Origin: Tritrichomonas musculus
Lineage: Eukaryota; Parabasalia; Tritrichomonadida; Tritrichomonadidae
Assembly (NCBI GenBank): GCA_039105265.1
Contig: JAPFFF010000010.1
Coordinates: 2,108,001 to 2,172,000, forward strand
DNA length: 64,000 nucleotides
Reading direction: 5' to 3'
Positions 1-8,771 of the stretch are shown here, piece by piece (position 1 is the first letter of the stretch; every line of letters begins with the position of its first letter). The notes beneath the pieces are model-generated. The model saw nothing but the letters and a program-made list of their open reading frames with translations, ran no database searches and had not been told where the DNA came from. The translations under genes were made by a program, and so were the position numbers.

Positions 1-1674
1 TAGTATCCAAAAGTTTGTGATTTTGGACTTTCAAGATGTTTCTCAAATTCACTCACAAATTCAATGCAAATGTCAATGACAGGACAAATTGGTACCCCTC
101 TTTACATGGCCCCCGAATTGTATGAAAATGAACACCATTATGGTCCAACAGTTGACGTGTATTCATTCGCTTTTTTGGCTTACGAAATCATGACTGGCAT
201 CGAACCTTTCTCAGAAAATGGGAAAAGAGCAACACTTGCTGAAATCTTCAAAAAAGTTCCAAACGGTATTAGACCAGAAATACCTGATGGTGTTCAAGAC
301 AAAATGAAAGAATTGATTGAATTGTGCTGGAGCCAAGATCCAAAAGAACGTCCTTCATTTGAACACATTTTTGAGAAGCTTTCAACAGACTTTTCTTACT
401 CATTCGAGACAGTCGAAGAAGACGAGATAAACGAGTACTTGGAGATACTTGTAGAAGGATCAAAAGAAACTGATTTCGAAAAGTCGGTCAATAAAGAAAA
501 AGAGATAAAGGATCTTCAAAATGAAAATGAAATGTTAAAAAATGAAATCAAAATTTGCAAAGAACAATTAACCAATAAAGAAGTCGAAATAATGGAACTT
601 AAAAAAGAACTGGACCAAATTAAAATGAGAGAATCACATAAGTGTCTCCATGTAAAAATTTGTGAAGTATATGGATTCAAAAATACAAGTTCACATAGTA
701 TTATAAATCCATACGTGACTCTTTATTTGAAAAGTAGGTCCCGTTATGACATAGTTGGCACAAAAACTATTTCTGGAACGAAGAATCTAGTTTGGAACGA
801 AGAGTTTAATTTAGTTACAAAAAAGGAAGATGACTCTCTGATAATCAACATGTTAAACGACCATGCCATTTGTAATAAAGAAATGATGGATAAACTTGAG
901 TTTCCAGTCTCCCAGTGGAAAATTAATGGTACTGTTGATCGGAAAGAAATTGATATCATGAAGGATTCGAAAAAAATAGGCAAAATCATTTTTGAAGTAC
1001 AAGCTTTCCCTCCTGTAGGCGTATATAGTAAAACTTCAAAAAACCCTAGAATAGAAAATGAACTAAATTGTTCTTTCGTTGATTCAGCGATACTTCTCAA
1101 ATTTGCAATGCTTTCTGGTTCACATTATACTGGACAAACATCATTATTACTTCGTTTTGCTAAAGGTGTATATAAAGAGCAAATACCTGGAACCATTGAT
1201 TTTAGTTTTGAAATACGCTATATTGACATTGATGACAATAAAGTTAAACTTCAAATATGGGACTTATCTGGAATGGAAAAGTTGAGATGTATTGCTCTTT
1301 CATATGTTAGAAAATCTTCTGGATTTATTATTAGTTATGATGTTACTGAAAAAAGAACACTTGAAACAGTTCAATTTTGGGCTGATGAATTAAAAGAATA
1401 CGATTTAGATCCAAGAATACCTATTGTATTGGTTGGAAATAAAATTGATCGTGTTGAACAAAGAGAAGTTTCATATGAAGAAGGTGAAAAATTTGCATCA
1501 GAAAATGGTTGGAAATATTTTGAAACATCATCTAAAGAAAACAAAGGTGTTGATGAAGTATTTCTATTTATTGCAAATAAATGCATTCAAAATTATAAGA
1601 ATACGAATAAAATTGTAAAGAATTTACCGCACGAATCTGTTCATATCAAAAAACCTAAAATTTTTTTTAAATAA
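1..1674 (+). CDS. C-terminal part of a kinase - coiled coil - C2 - Rab-like GTPase fusion (5' incomplete or broken)
   Basis: The frame is already coding at base 4: the kinase DFG motif is encoded at 19-27, before the first ATG at 64, so that ATG is not the ancestral start. Bases 1-3 are an in-frame TAG. Numbering from the ATG at 64: kinase activation loop and C-lobe at 1-110 (GTPLYMAPE, DVYSF, CWSQDPKERPSF), a charged coiled coil at about 138-190, a C2 domain at about 194-318, and a Rab/Ras-like GTPase at about 340-512. The GTPase keeps NKID (459-462) and a WDLSG switch, but its P-loop reads GQTS where GKTS is expected (Q358 for the essential Lys), and there is no C-terminal prenylation Cys. 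The C2 has INPYV in place of SDPYV, so calcium binding is doubtful. The TAA stop overlaps a TAAA poly(A)-type signal. Likely a truncated signalling protein or a decaying gene; the domain calls are solid, the functionality is not. Confidence 0.75.
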
Positions 1675-2379
1675 ACAACTTTTTTATTTGATTTGAAATA
1701 TTTCCCCCAAAAATTAGATTATGTTATTAATTTTTTTTATACCTCTCCTAATAGATTTACCTTAAAATTGATTAGGTTAAAAGTGCTCTATAAAACTTAA
1801 AAATATTTTCTGGCATACTCTAATCATGTTTTATTAAAAAATAACCGATTGGTCAGGGATATTAATTATGGATTTTTGTATGAATTTTTTCAATTAGATT
1901 CAAACAATATTTTTATTTATCCAAATCTTCATTGAAGATTTTCTTTTTTATGATATTAACGCCAAATATTTTTAATAATCATAATTATGATTGATTCATT
2001 AAATGCAGAAAAAAGCAAGTTTTCAATTTTATCAATGAATCAATAATAATTTGTATATCTCTGAATGGAGTCCACTTTTTGTTAAAGAATATAACAAAAA
2101 ATGAACCCTTCATGATATTTTTTTAACGAATATATATAATATAATTTTCGAATGGTTTGGTATGTTGAATTTGGTAAATTTGTGTTACCTTGGTTTAGAC
2201 CAAACATTTTTTTTTTAGAATATTCAAAAAGTTGCAGCTTTTTTGGATTTGAGAAGAAATCTCAAAAAGCTTTTTATTCAATCCAATAAATATATCTTGA
2301 ATTAGTGCCCTTTTTTAAATTTGAAATATATAGAAAAATCATTATAAAAAAGGGGCATATTTTATTTTATTTTTTAAAC
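1675..2379. other. AT-rich intergenic region with an 18-bp inverted repeat
   Basis: No coding sequence is visible. An inverted repeat of 17/18 matches lies at 1983-2000 and 2034-2051 (core attgattcatt / aatgaatcaat, 33-nt spacer). Near 2222-2290 there are two copies of tcaaaaag facing an agcttttt run before CCAATAAA, just upstream of the 14-3-3-like gene. Function unknown. Confidence 0.5.
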
Positions 2380-3069
2380 ATGACATCAGAACGTGAACTG
2401 GCTTTATTTTTGGTATCCATTAATTTTGAAATTAATAATGATGAAGATATGATTTATAATATGAAAAAGAGCATTCAACTCGACTCACATTTAAATTCTG
2501 ATGAACTTGACCTTCTATCTCAAATATGCAAAAAAATAATTAAACAGTATATTAACAGTATAAAATCAATAGAACTTATTGAAAAAACGGTGAAAACAAT
2601 TTATTATGAAAAATTAATTAAATATAAAGAACATATAGTAAAAGAATTTATAAACTTTTGCAATGAAATAATTGAGATGACGGAATCACAAATTGTACCA
2701 AAAGAAGATGTTGAATCAAAAAATGCATTCTTATCTTTACGAGGAGATATATATGGCTACATTAGTCAATATAAATCACAAGATGAAAAAAAAGAATATG
2801 TTAATAAAGCAATAAATTGTTATGAACGTGCTTTTGAAGATGCCGATCAAGATATTTTTGATGGTTATGCTACAATGAAACTTGATAATAAGTATGCTGT
2901 CTTCCTTCATGATATTATTGGCAATAAACTTTTTGCTATTACTTTTTTGCAAAATGAATTAGATAGATATAATGCTGGAGTTGTATATGATGATGACAAA
3001 AGAGATTATTGCTTATCTGAAATGAAATATAATCTTTTAACTTGGAAGAAATGCGAAGGACTTGAATAA
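2380..3069 (+). CDS. divergent 14-3-3-like protein (229 aa)
   Basis: An ATG at 2380 gives MTSEREL, the usual 14-3-3 N-terminal spacing; the longer frame from 2305 would need a GTG start. Family landmarks in order: DEDMIYNMKKSIQ (like DDMAACMKSV), LNSDELDLLSQ (like LSNEERNLLS), FLSLRGDIYGY (like YLKMKGDYYRY), and a C-terminal YNLLTWKK (like DNLTLW). Length is slightly under the usual 245. 14-3-3 proteins are dimeric, all-helical phosphoserine readers. By my hand alignment the phosphate pocket is damaged: the Lys49 equivalent is kept (K51) and the Tyr128 equivalent is kept (Y127), but Arg56 is I58 and Arg127 is G126. It may be a non-phosphopeptide-binding paralogue. The TAA stop is followed by A (TAAA). 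Confidence 0.72.
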   Translation: MTSERELALFLVSINFEINNDEDMIYNMKKSIQLDSHLNSDELDLLSQICKKIIKQYINSIKSIELIEKTVKTIYYEKLIKYKEHIVKEFINFCNEIIEMTESQIVPKEDVESKNAFLSLRGDIYGYISQYKSQDEKKEYVNKAINCYERAFEDADQDIFDGYATMKLDNKYAVFLHDIIGNKLFAITFLQNELDRYNAGVVYDDDKRDYCLSEMKYNLLTWKKCEGLE

Positions 3070-3292
3070 ACATTTTTTTTTTTAAAGAAATTTTCAGGTC
3101 ATTGTCGGAATTATTGTTTTCATAGTGCTAAATAAGAAAGAATCGATATAATTCATTTTATTATGCTCTCAATTCAACTTCTCTTTTCTGGAGTGTTAGC
3201 TTATGATAATGTGAAAAATATTCAATTATTGAGTTAGTATTTGATCTTGGTGTATAATACAAAAACATTTCAGTCAATTTGCAAATTTTTCG

Positions 3293-3421
3293 ATGAAAGA
3301 TCGAAATAACTGCCAACTCGCTCCGATTTCAGCAGTTTGCACTGCTCGTGGCACTCTCTACGTGTTCACAAAAAGTTACGGCAACGGGAGGCATCTGGTT
3401 TACTGTGATGGTGGGAAGTAA
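3293..3421 (+). pseudogene. short GC-richer ORF, relic of an unidentified gene
   Basis: A 42-codon frame runs from ATG 3293 to TAA 3419. It is clearly richer in G and C than its surroundings and uses codons such as CTC, GGC, CGT and GTG that are rare in neighbouring genes. A second coding-looking stretch (…NGFVLSFGQLPLLHIKK…) follows at about 3438-3515 in another frame before a TGA. The protein is not recognised. It looks like the remains of a longer, possibly foreign or strongly expressed gene. Confidence 0.3.
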
Positions 3422-3755
3422 GCCAATTTTATTAAAGTTTCCCAAAAATGGTTTTGTTCTTTCATTCGGACAACTTCCATTATTACACATCAAGAAAGCA
3501 CTCGTCTATTGAAAACTGCAGCAAAGAATTAAAGGTTCCCAAATTATTACCGAAACCCAAAAAAAAGATTGAGTTGTGTTTATAATTCACCTTTCATTTT
3601 AGCTCTTCATGTTACAAAAAGTGAAAAATAAAATGAAACTGAAAAGTTTTTATATAACGCAATTTGCCATGATAATAAATTTTAGTTTTTTTTACTAAAA
3701 TCATGAATGAATTGTATAATTAAGAAATTTGATATTATTTATTCATAGATATAAG

Positions 3756-3827
3756 GGGTAAGTAGTGTAGTGGTTAGCATTATTGATTGTGGCTCAATAG
3801 ATCCGTGTTCGATTCACGGCTTACCCA
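3756..3827 (+). tRNA. tRNA-His (anticodon GTG)
   Basis: The cloverleaf folds cleanly by hand. The acceptor stem is 3756-3762 with 3820-3826 (GGGTAAG/CTTACCC). The D arm contains TAGTGGTTAG (A-box). The anticodon stem is 3782-3786 with 3794-3798 (ATTGA/TCAAT), around a 7-nt loop with GTG at 3789-3791. The T arm is 3803-3819 (CCGTG, TTCGATT, CACGG; B-box). The discriminator is A3827 and CCA is not encoded, as in eukaryotes. A genomic G at 3755 sits where tRNA-His carries its extra G-1. No intron. Confidence 0.96.
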
Positions 3828-3834
3828 TTTTTTT
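3828..3834 (+). terminator. RNA polymerase III terminator of tRNA-His
   Basis: Seven consecutive T residues directly follow the discriminator base. A run of four or more T on the non-template strand is the standard Pol III stop. Confidence 0.85.
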
Positions 3835-4198
3835 GGTTAATTTTTTTTTTTTATAGATATCTTCATTTTTAATAAGTTATTATTTTAATAAATATTCAAA
3901 AAAGAAAATAAGATAATGAAAGAATCTATCGAAAGATAACTAATTAGTTTGATTACCTTTTTCAAAAACATATTTAAATTTAATTTGAATTTGAAACTAA
4001 ATCCAATTTAAATGCATTTTTTTGTGAATGAAATTTCAATTTTTTTTTAATTAAGAAATCCGATTACCATAATCATATAAATCATTCAAAAGGTGGAGAT
4101 GTAGGAAATCCAATTGCCTATTTTTGACCTACTAACATTATTTTAATTCTTATTTTTTTAGTAATGAAAAATAAATAAATAAATAAAAAGACTAATAT

Positions 4199-6127
4199 TT
4201 ATTTATTTTCTTTTTTATTTTCATTATCAGGATCATCTTCAGCTTCTTCTTCTTCCTCTTCTTCTTTTTTCTTAATCATTTTTCGAATCATTTCTATCAA
4301 CAAATTTGCTTTTTCTACAGTAAAATCATTAAGATCTTCTTCTTCCTCTTCATCATTATTATCAGAGGAAGAAGAATCAGGCTCGTCACTATCTTCATCA
4401 CCATCCTTCTTTCCCTTGATTGCATGAAGAATATCACACAATTTACTGTAGAACTCTTCTTTGTAACCTCCAAATGTTTGGCAAATCTCTTTAAATCTCC
4501 TGAGAATTTTGCCAGTTTTAGCATTATCGTGTTCGATCATGTATTTCAGGATTATTTCAGTGCAATAAAAAGAGTTATTTGAAACACAATTATAAATGAG
4601 AATATAAACATTATTTACTTTGTTTTCTGGGAAATGATTAATGATGTAATTCATAGAGATGAAATTCTTCCTTGAAACAGACAATGAAAAAGCGTTCAAA
4701 TTGTATCTTTCATCATATTTGTTGATATCAAAAGAAGGCATTTTCGACAGGATCTGAAGAATTTCAATATTCGGAAAGATCAAGCACGCTGTCTGAAAAG
4801 CAGTGTAACCAGAGAAAGCAAACAAATTGATATCAATACTTTGATTCTCCAAAAGAAGTTTGACAGCATGAATGTTCTTTTCAACAATTGCCTTTGTCAA
4901 GAACGAGTGATTATTATTGTCCTTCTCGAGGTAATTAATGTCAATATTCGGATACTTCATGAATGATTTTGTGAAGAAGCATGTGAAATCACTAAACGTT
5001 CTCATAATCAAATGTGATATGTTTCTTTTAACGTATTCTGAATTGTGATGTAAAAATGGCAATATTTTTTCTTCCCAGAAAATGAAATTACGTGACACAA
5101 TCGACTGGTTGATGATGTTGTTGATAATTTCATCATGAACAGAATCAACATCTTCTTCTTCAATGTACTTGAAGTCATAATTGTCAATCGAATAGTCAAC
5201 CATGTCAGAATTCCACGCTGCAATTGAATCAAGCAAAACAAACTTCGAAAACCGGTCTCTCATCTTCTCCTCAAAAAGATGAATCAGTTCAGCATTCTGC
5301 GTGATAACTGCATCAAAATCACAGCCATCGGGAATCTCAGCATCGTGCAAAATCAAAAATTTAATGATGTTGATCGAATTGAATGGAAGAGCAAGTTCAA
5401 GAAATGACATTTCTGAAGAATAACGTGTGTAGTTCTCAAGTGCAGATTCGCAAATTTTGGTGTCAATAGTCATGCTTGAATTTGACAGAATTCGCTGAAA
5501 AGTGTCAACATCGTCTTTTTTGATTGATAATCGAAGATCATTAGTCTCAATCTCTCGATAGGAAGGATCGTGGACATCATTAGAATTTCGTAGCCAGTTT
5601 AAATGCTTTTGCCGTAATTCCGTAAACTTTTTGAGATATTCTGGAGAATAATCACATTTTAAATTGGGTTTGACTTCTTTCTCAAAAAGTTCTGGATCGT
5701 GTTCTATTATCTCAGGGAGGAAATATTCAACGGCTAGTGGCGAGTCGTCTTTGATAATTGCGGAAATAATTTGATCTATCGATATTAGGCCTTCATGATA
5801 TAACCAAAGCTTGAATGTGAAAAGACCGCCAAAAATATACCAGAAAAATACTGATTCATTTTGCAGTAATGATTTTATTTGTGGCATGATTCGCTCCATT
5901 AATTTGATGACGTTACCTTTCGTTGTAATAATATAATTACGAGCATAATTCGCAAATAATTCACAGATAATCATCAAATCTTCTTTTTGGGTAAGAAACT
6001 CTGGAGGAATTTGCTCGATGACGGAAGATATTTCTTCATCGCTCGAATTTGGCTTTAAGTCAATTAAAAGGGCTTGAATTTTTGCATAGGATTTGATTCG
6101 TGCTTCATTAAATTCGATTTTATTCAT
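4199..6127 (-). CDS. ankyrin-repeat protein with DUF3447-type N-terminal region (642 aa)
   Basis: The N-terminal ~200 residues are helical and match the trichomonad DUF3447 pattern (opening MNKIEFNEARIKSYAKIQ, then …NWLRNSNDVHDP). Next come degenerate ankyrin repeats, for example MSFLELALPFNSINIIKFLI, then SFLTKAIVEKNIHAVKLLLE and GYTAFQTACLIFPNIEILQIL. The C-terminus is a charged tail of Asp/Ser/Glu runs plus a Lys/Glu-rich helix ending at 642. No signal peptide or membrane segment is seen, so it is probably a cytoplasmic scaffold. The start ATG (6125-6127) is preceded about 5 nt upstream by TCATTTTT on the same strand, a good initiator match. Partner unknown. Confidence 0.9.
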   Translation of the reverse strand: MNKIEFNEARIKSYAKIQALLIDLKPNSSDEEISSVIEQIPPEFLTQKEDLMIICELFANYARNYIITTKGNVIKLMERIMPQIKSLLQNESVFFWYIFGGLFTFKLWLYHEGLISIDQIISAIIKDDSPLAVEYFLPEIIEHDPELFEKEVKPNLKCDYSPEYLKKFTELRQKHLNWLRNSNDVHDPSYREIETNDLRLSIKKDDVDTFQRILSNSSMTIDTKICESALENYTRYSSEMSFLELALPFNSINIIKFLILHDAEIPDGCDFDAVITQNAELIHLFEEKMRDRFSKFVLLDSIAAWNSDMVDYSIDNYDFKYIEEEDVDSVHDEIINNIINQSIVSRNFIFWEEKILPFLHHNSEYVKRNISHLIMRTFSDFTCFFTKSFMKYPNIDINYLEKDNNNHSFLTKAIVEKNIHAVKLLLENQSIDINLFAFSGYTAFQTACLIFPNIEILQILSKMPSFDINKYDERYNLNAFSLSVSRKNFISMNYIINHFPENKVNNVYILIYNCVSNNSFYCTEIILKYMIEHDNAKTGKILRRFKEICQTFGGYKEEFYSKLCDILHAIKGKKDGDEDSDEPDSSSSDNNDEEEEEDLNDFTVEKANLLIEMIRKMIKKKEEEEEEEAEDDPDNENKKENK

Positions 6128-6132
6128 AAAAA

Positions 6133-6139
6133 TGAACGA
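6133..6139 (-). promoter_or_regulatory. candidate initiator (Inr) of the 642-aa ankyrin gene
   Basis: The minus strand reads GTTCATTTTTATG into the start codon. TCA-Py-(T/A) is the trichomonad initiator recognised by the IBP39-type factor. The implied 5' leader is only 5-6 nt, usual for this group. Confidence 0.45.
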
Positions 6140-6283
6140 AAATTTTAAAAAATTCGGGTCATTGTACGTTATTTGTCAATTAAACTTTTTCACTAAAAGT
6201 AATATGGCATCTATGTTAATACTGGTCATTTTGGATGATTATTTATAACCAGTTCTTATCTATATGATAAACTTTTTGAATAA

Positions 6284-6346
6284 TTGCTATGATCAAATCC
6301 AATTTACTCAACTGCTGAGTAAAAAATGGATTTCTTATCAGCAATA
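6284..6346. repeat. imperfect hairpin in the divergent intergenic region
   Basis: A nested inverted repeat: TTTACTCA (6303-6310) pairs with TGAGTAAA (6316-6323) around a 5-nt loop. AAATCCA (6295-6301) pairs with TGGATTT (6327-6333). Outside these, ttgctatgat pairs with atcagcaa, leaving a 2-nt bulge. It lies between the divergent ankyrin and DUF4419 genes. It could be a structured RNA or a small MITE; no known family is recognised. Confidence 0.45.
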
Positions 6347-6713
6347 TAGCTTTCAATTATTTTCAAAAGGAGAAAAAATTTTTTATTATTTTATATTTTT
6401 ACATTTAAATTATATTCAAATGATTGAATTAAATTATTCAGTTAAAATATAAAATATAAATATACAATAAAAATATAAAATATATTTATATAAATTTAAA
6501 TTATGCAAAGATATTCAAGAACAAAAATATTGTAAAATCTTTTATTGAAAATTAAAAAAATTTTGAGAAATATTAATGAAAACCTATTTATTTTTTTATT
6601 ATTTATAATTATTTTTAATGTTATAATAACAAATGCATATATATGTTTGATAAAATTGAAAAATTATATATATAAATGATAAATATATCAGTATAAATAT
6701 ATATTATCGATTT

Positions 6714-6720
6714 TCATTTT
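6714..6720 (+). promoter_or_regulatory. candidate initiator (Inr) of the DUF4419 gene
   Basis: TCATTTT lies 18 nt before the ATG at 6732 and fits the trichomonad TCA(+1)-Py-W initiator, giving a leader of about 16 nt. Confidence 0.45.
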
Positions 6721-6731
6721 TATAAATATTA

Positions 6732-7859
6732 ATGTCTAGCGAGTCAACTCTAATTGAACTTAATAAAGACAAGCAAAATCTGGATTTAAAAGATATTAAA
6801 CCTGTCTCACAAAGCTTAGATGAACTCAAATCATTATATGGAGATAAAATATATAGTTATTCAATGAAACCAGAAGAAAAAATAGAGTTTATTGACCAGC
6901 ATTGCGTCTTCAATGGATTTGTTTCGGCATTTAAAGAGCACAGACCAATTACAATTTCCCCAGATATCATATGGCTTCTGATTATTCAAGGATTTGCAAG
7001 TCATGTCAACAACAACGCCGAAGCTCTTCGATCAAAGTTTGTAAATTTTGATGGGAAAAAAGAATTAACTGTCACCAGAGGTGGTATAACGCCACAAACC
7101 GCCACCATTGATGATTGGAATAATATCTTTTCTGAATTTGTTACTCAAATTTCAAGTTTTACGGGCGAAGAAATATCAAAAACTCTTCAACCATGTTTTA
7201 CAACTACTACAGACGTATCGAGAGCAGTTGGCGATTTAAGTATAATGTGTGCGATGAAGAAATATTTTTCCTACGAAGTAATGATGTGCATTTGCCACTT
7301 TCCATACATCATTGTTGAAGGTTCCACTGAAGATTGGCAGAAAATCAACGAAAAATTGGACAAAATTCGCCAATTTCAACTCGATTTTTGGGTCGACGAA
7401 TTGAAGCCAATTATCGGCAAAATAATTGATACAAAAAACGGAAATGTCGACAAAGAATTCTGGAACAACATGATTCATATACAGCCAAAACGTGGCCCTT
7501 ATCGTCCCGGATGCGTCAATGGATGGTTCGTTAAGTTCTTCCTGTACAACATTTACGGCGAGAAAGTAAACGGCGTCGTCAGAGACGGAGACGACGATTT
7601 GACAAGCGAAATGTTAACTGTTCCTTTCAAATTAACGGTCGTTAGCGATATTGATTCAGTTACAAAAGACTGCGAGTTCGTTGCTGGTTTCGTTGGCTTG
7701 TCTCAGGACCAAAATACGAAGTGCATCAAGCCAGAAATCGGATGGATAGTCCGCGAAGAAGACAAAGAAAAGAAGAGGAGAGAAGAATTAGAAATTGAGG
7801 CGAAAAGAAGAGAAGCAGAAAGTTTTGGAGGTGGAGTTGAAATTAAAGAATCTAAATAA
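6732..7859 (+). CDS. DUF4419 domain protein (375 aa)
   Basis: The centre matches DUF4419: a HRPITISPDIIWLLIIQGFA block at about 74-93, a SNGWF-like segment (RPGCVNGWFVKFFLYN) at about 258-273, and a conserved GFVGLSQD near 325. DUF4419 proteins occur in fungi, slime moulds and protists, and no biochemical role is established. No signal peptide or transmembrane segment is seen. The C-terminal ~35 residues form a Lys/Glu/Arg-rich helix ending in a Gly-rich patch. The stop codon is followed by TAAATAAA, the usual trichomonad 3' end. Gene integrity looks good; function is unknown. Confidence 0.85.
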   Translation: MSSESTLIELNKDKQNLDLKDIKPVSQSLDELKSLYGDKIYSYSMKPEEKIEFIDQHCVFNGFVSAFKEHRPITISPDIIWLLIIQGFASHVNNNAEALRSKFVNFDGKKELTVTRGGITPQTATIDDWNNIFSEFVTQISSFTGEEISKTLQPCFTTTTDVSRAVGDLSIMCAMKKYFSYEVMMCICHFPYIIVEGSTEDWQKINEKLDKIRQFQLDFWVDELKPIIGKIIDTKNGNVDKEFWNNMIHIQPKRGPYRPGCVNGWFVKFFLYNIYGEKVNGVVRDGDDDLTSEMLTVPFKLTVVSDIDSVTKDCEFVAGFVGLSQDQNTKCIKPEIGWIVREEDKEKKRREELEIEAKRREAESFGGGVEIKESK

Positions 7860-8129
7860 ATAAAAAAAAAAAAAAACTTGATAATTAATTTGAATACAAG
7901 GTGAATTTTTAATAACATATGGTCAATTTTAATAGATATATAATAATTTTCATTCTATATCTTTAGTAATAATACAAAAGTATTTCTTAATGTGCCGATA
8001 GTGGTTATATCAAATCACAGAATTGTAAATCTTGCTTTTAATGAGTGATGGAAAATTTCCATGGCCAAAGATGCGGTGATCATCACTCACTGCAAGACAT
8101 CTATAGATCACTTCAATCACCATAAGTTC

Positions 8130-8609
8130 TTCATTGCGATTTTGCAGAATAAGCAACATCATTCATTTTCACGAACTAAGTGAAGCTATGAAAGAAGTTC
8201 ACTCACATGCAATGATTCTTCATGATATGAAGCCAGTAAAAGTACTTTGCGACAATAATAAGCACTTCAAAATGACAGACTTTGGAATTTCATGCATTGT
8301 GAACTGCAGGTCTTGGCACTCTTAAATTCATGGCATCAGAACTTCTTCAAGACAGTACTCATTACGATGAATAGGTTGATGTTTACTCATTCAGTGTTGT
8401 TGTGTTTTTCATCTTGACTGGAAGAGAGAATTGCCAAAACAGCGATGGACAAGAAGGCAGAAATTTCTTCATTTATGAACAACATTTCACGTGAAATGAT
8501 CAACAATTGTTCGGGACTGAAACCAGAAGAACGACGGCAATTTGAAGAAGTCATTGAAATGATAAGGAAGAATGAATTCAAATTGATGGTTTTGAAAAAA
8601 ACATTTTAG
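8130..8609 (+). pseudogene. protein kinase pseudogene (C-lobe remnant)
   Basis: Pieces of a TKL-type kinase appear in order but in different frames. Frame 1 has AMKEVHSHAMILHDMKP (HRDLKP with the Arg lost) and KMTDFGIS. After a shift near 8310 comes GTLKFMASELL, then an in-frame TAG at 8371-8373 where YDEKVDVYSF is expected. After a further shift comes ISREMINNCSGLKPEERRQF and a native-looking TAG end at 8607-8609. The N-lobe is missing. Multiple lesions make this a dead gene; it resembles the intact kinases elsewhere in the window. Confidence 0.85.
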
Positions 8610-8771
8610 TAATCAAAGCTCCTTTATCAATCTAGAAAACGAAAAAACATAAAAAAACTTATTAAAGGATAATTATAATTTAATTAAAAAAAGATCTTCT
8701 ATGTTTTTGATTTTAATATAATTAAAAACTTATTATTATTATTATTTTAAATCATAAAAATGATTTTTAAT

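Noticed and set aside
1079..1285. Plus-strand ORFs in other frames within the Rab-like region
   Set aside because: The 536-codon frame shows GTPase motifs; these show none.
6264..6452. 62-codon ORF upstream of the DUF4419 gene
   Set aside because: Overlaps the hairpin, low-complexity composition, no family resemblance.
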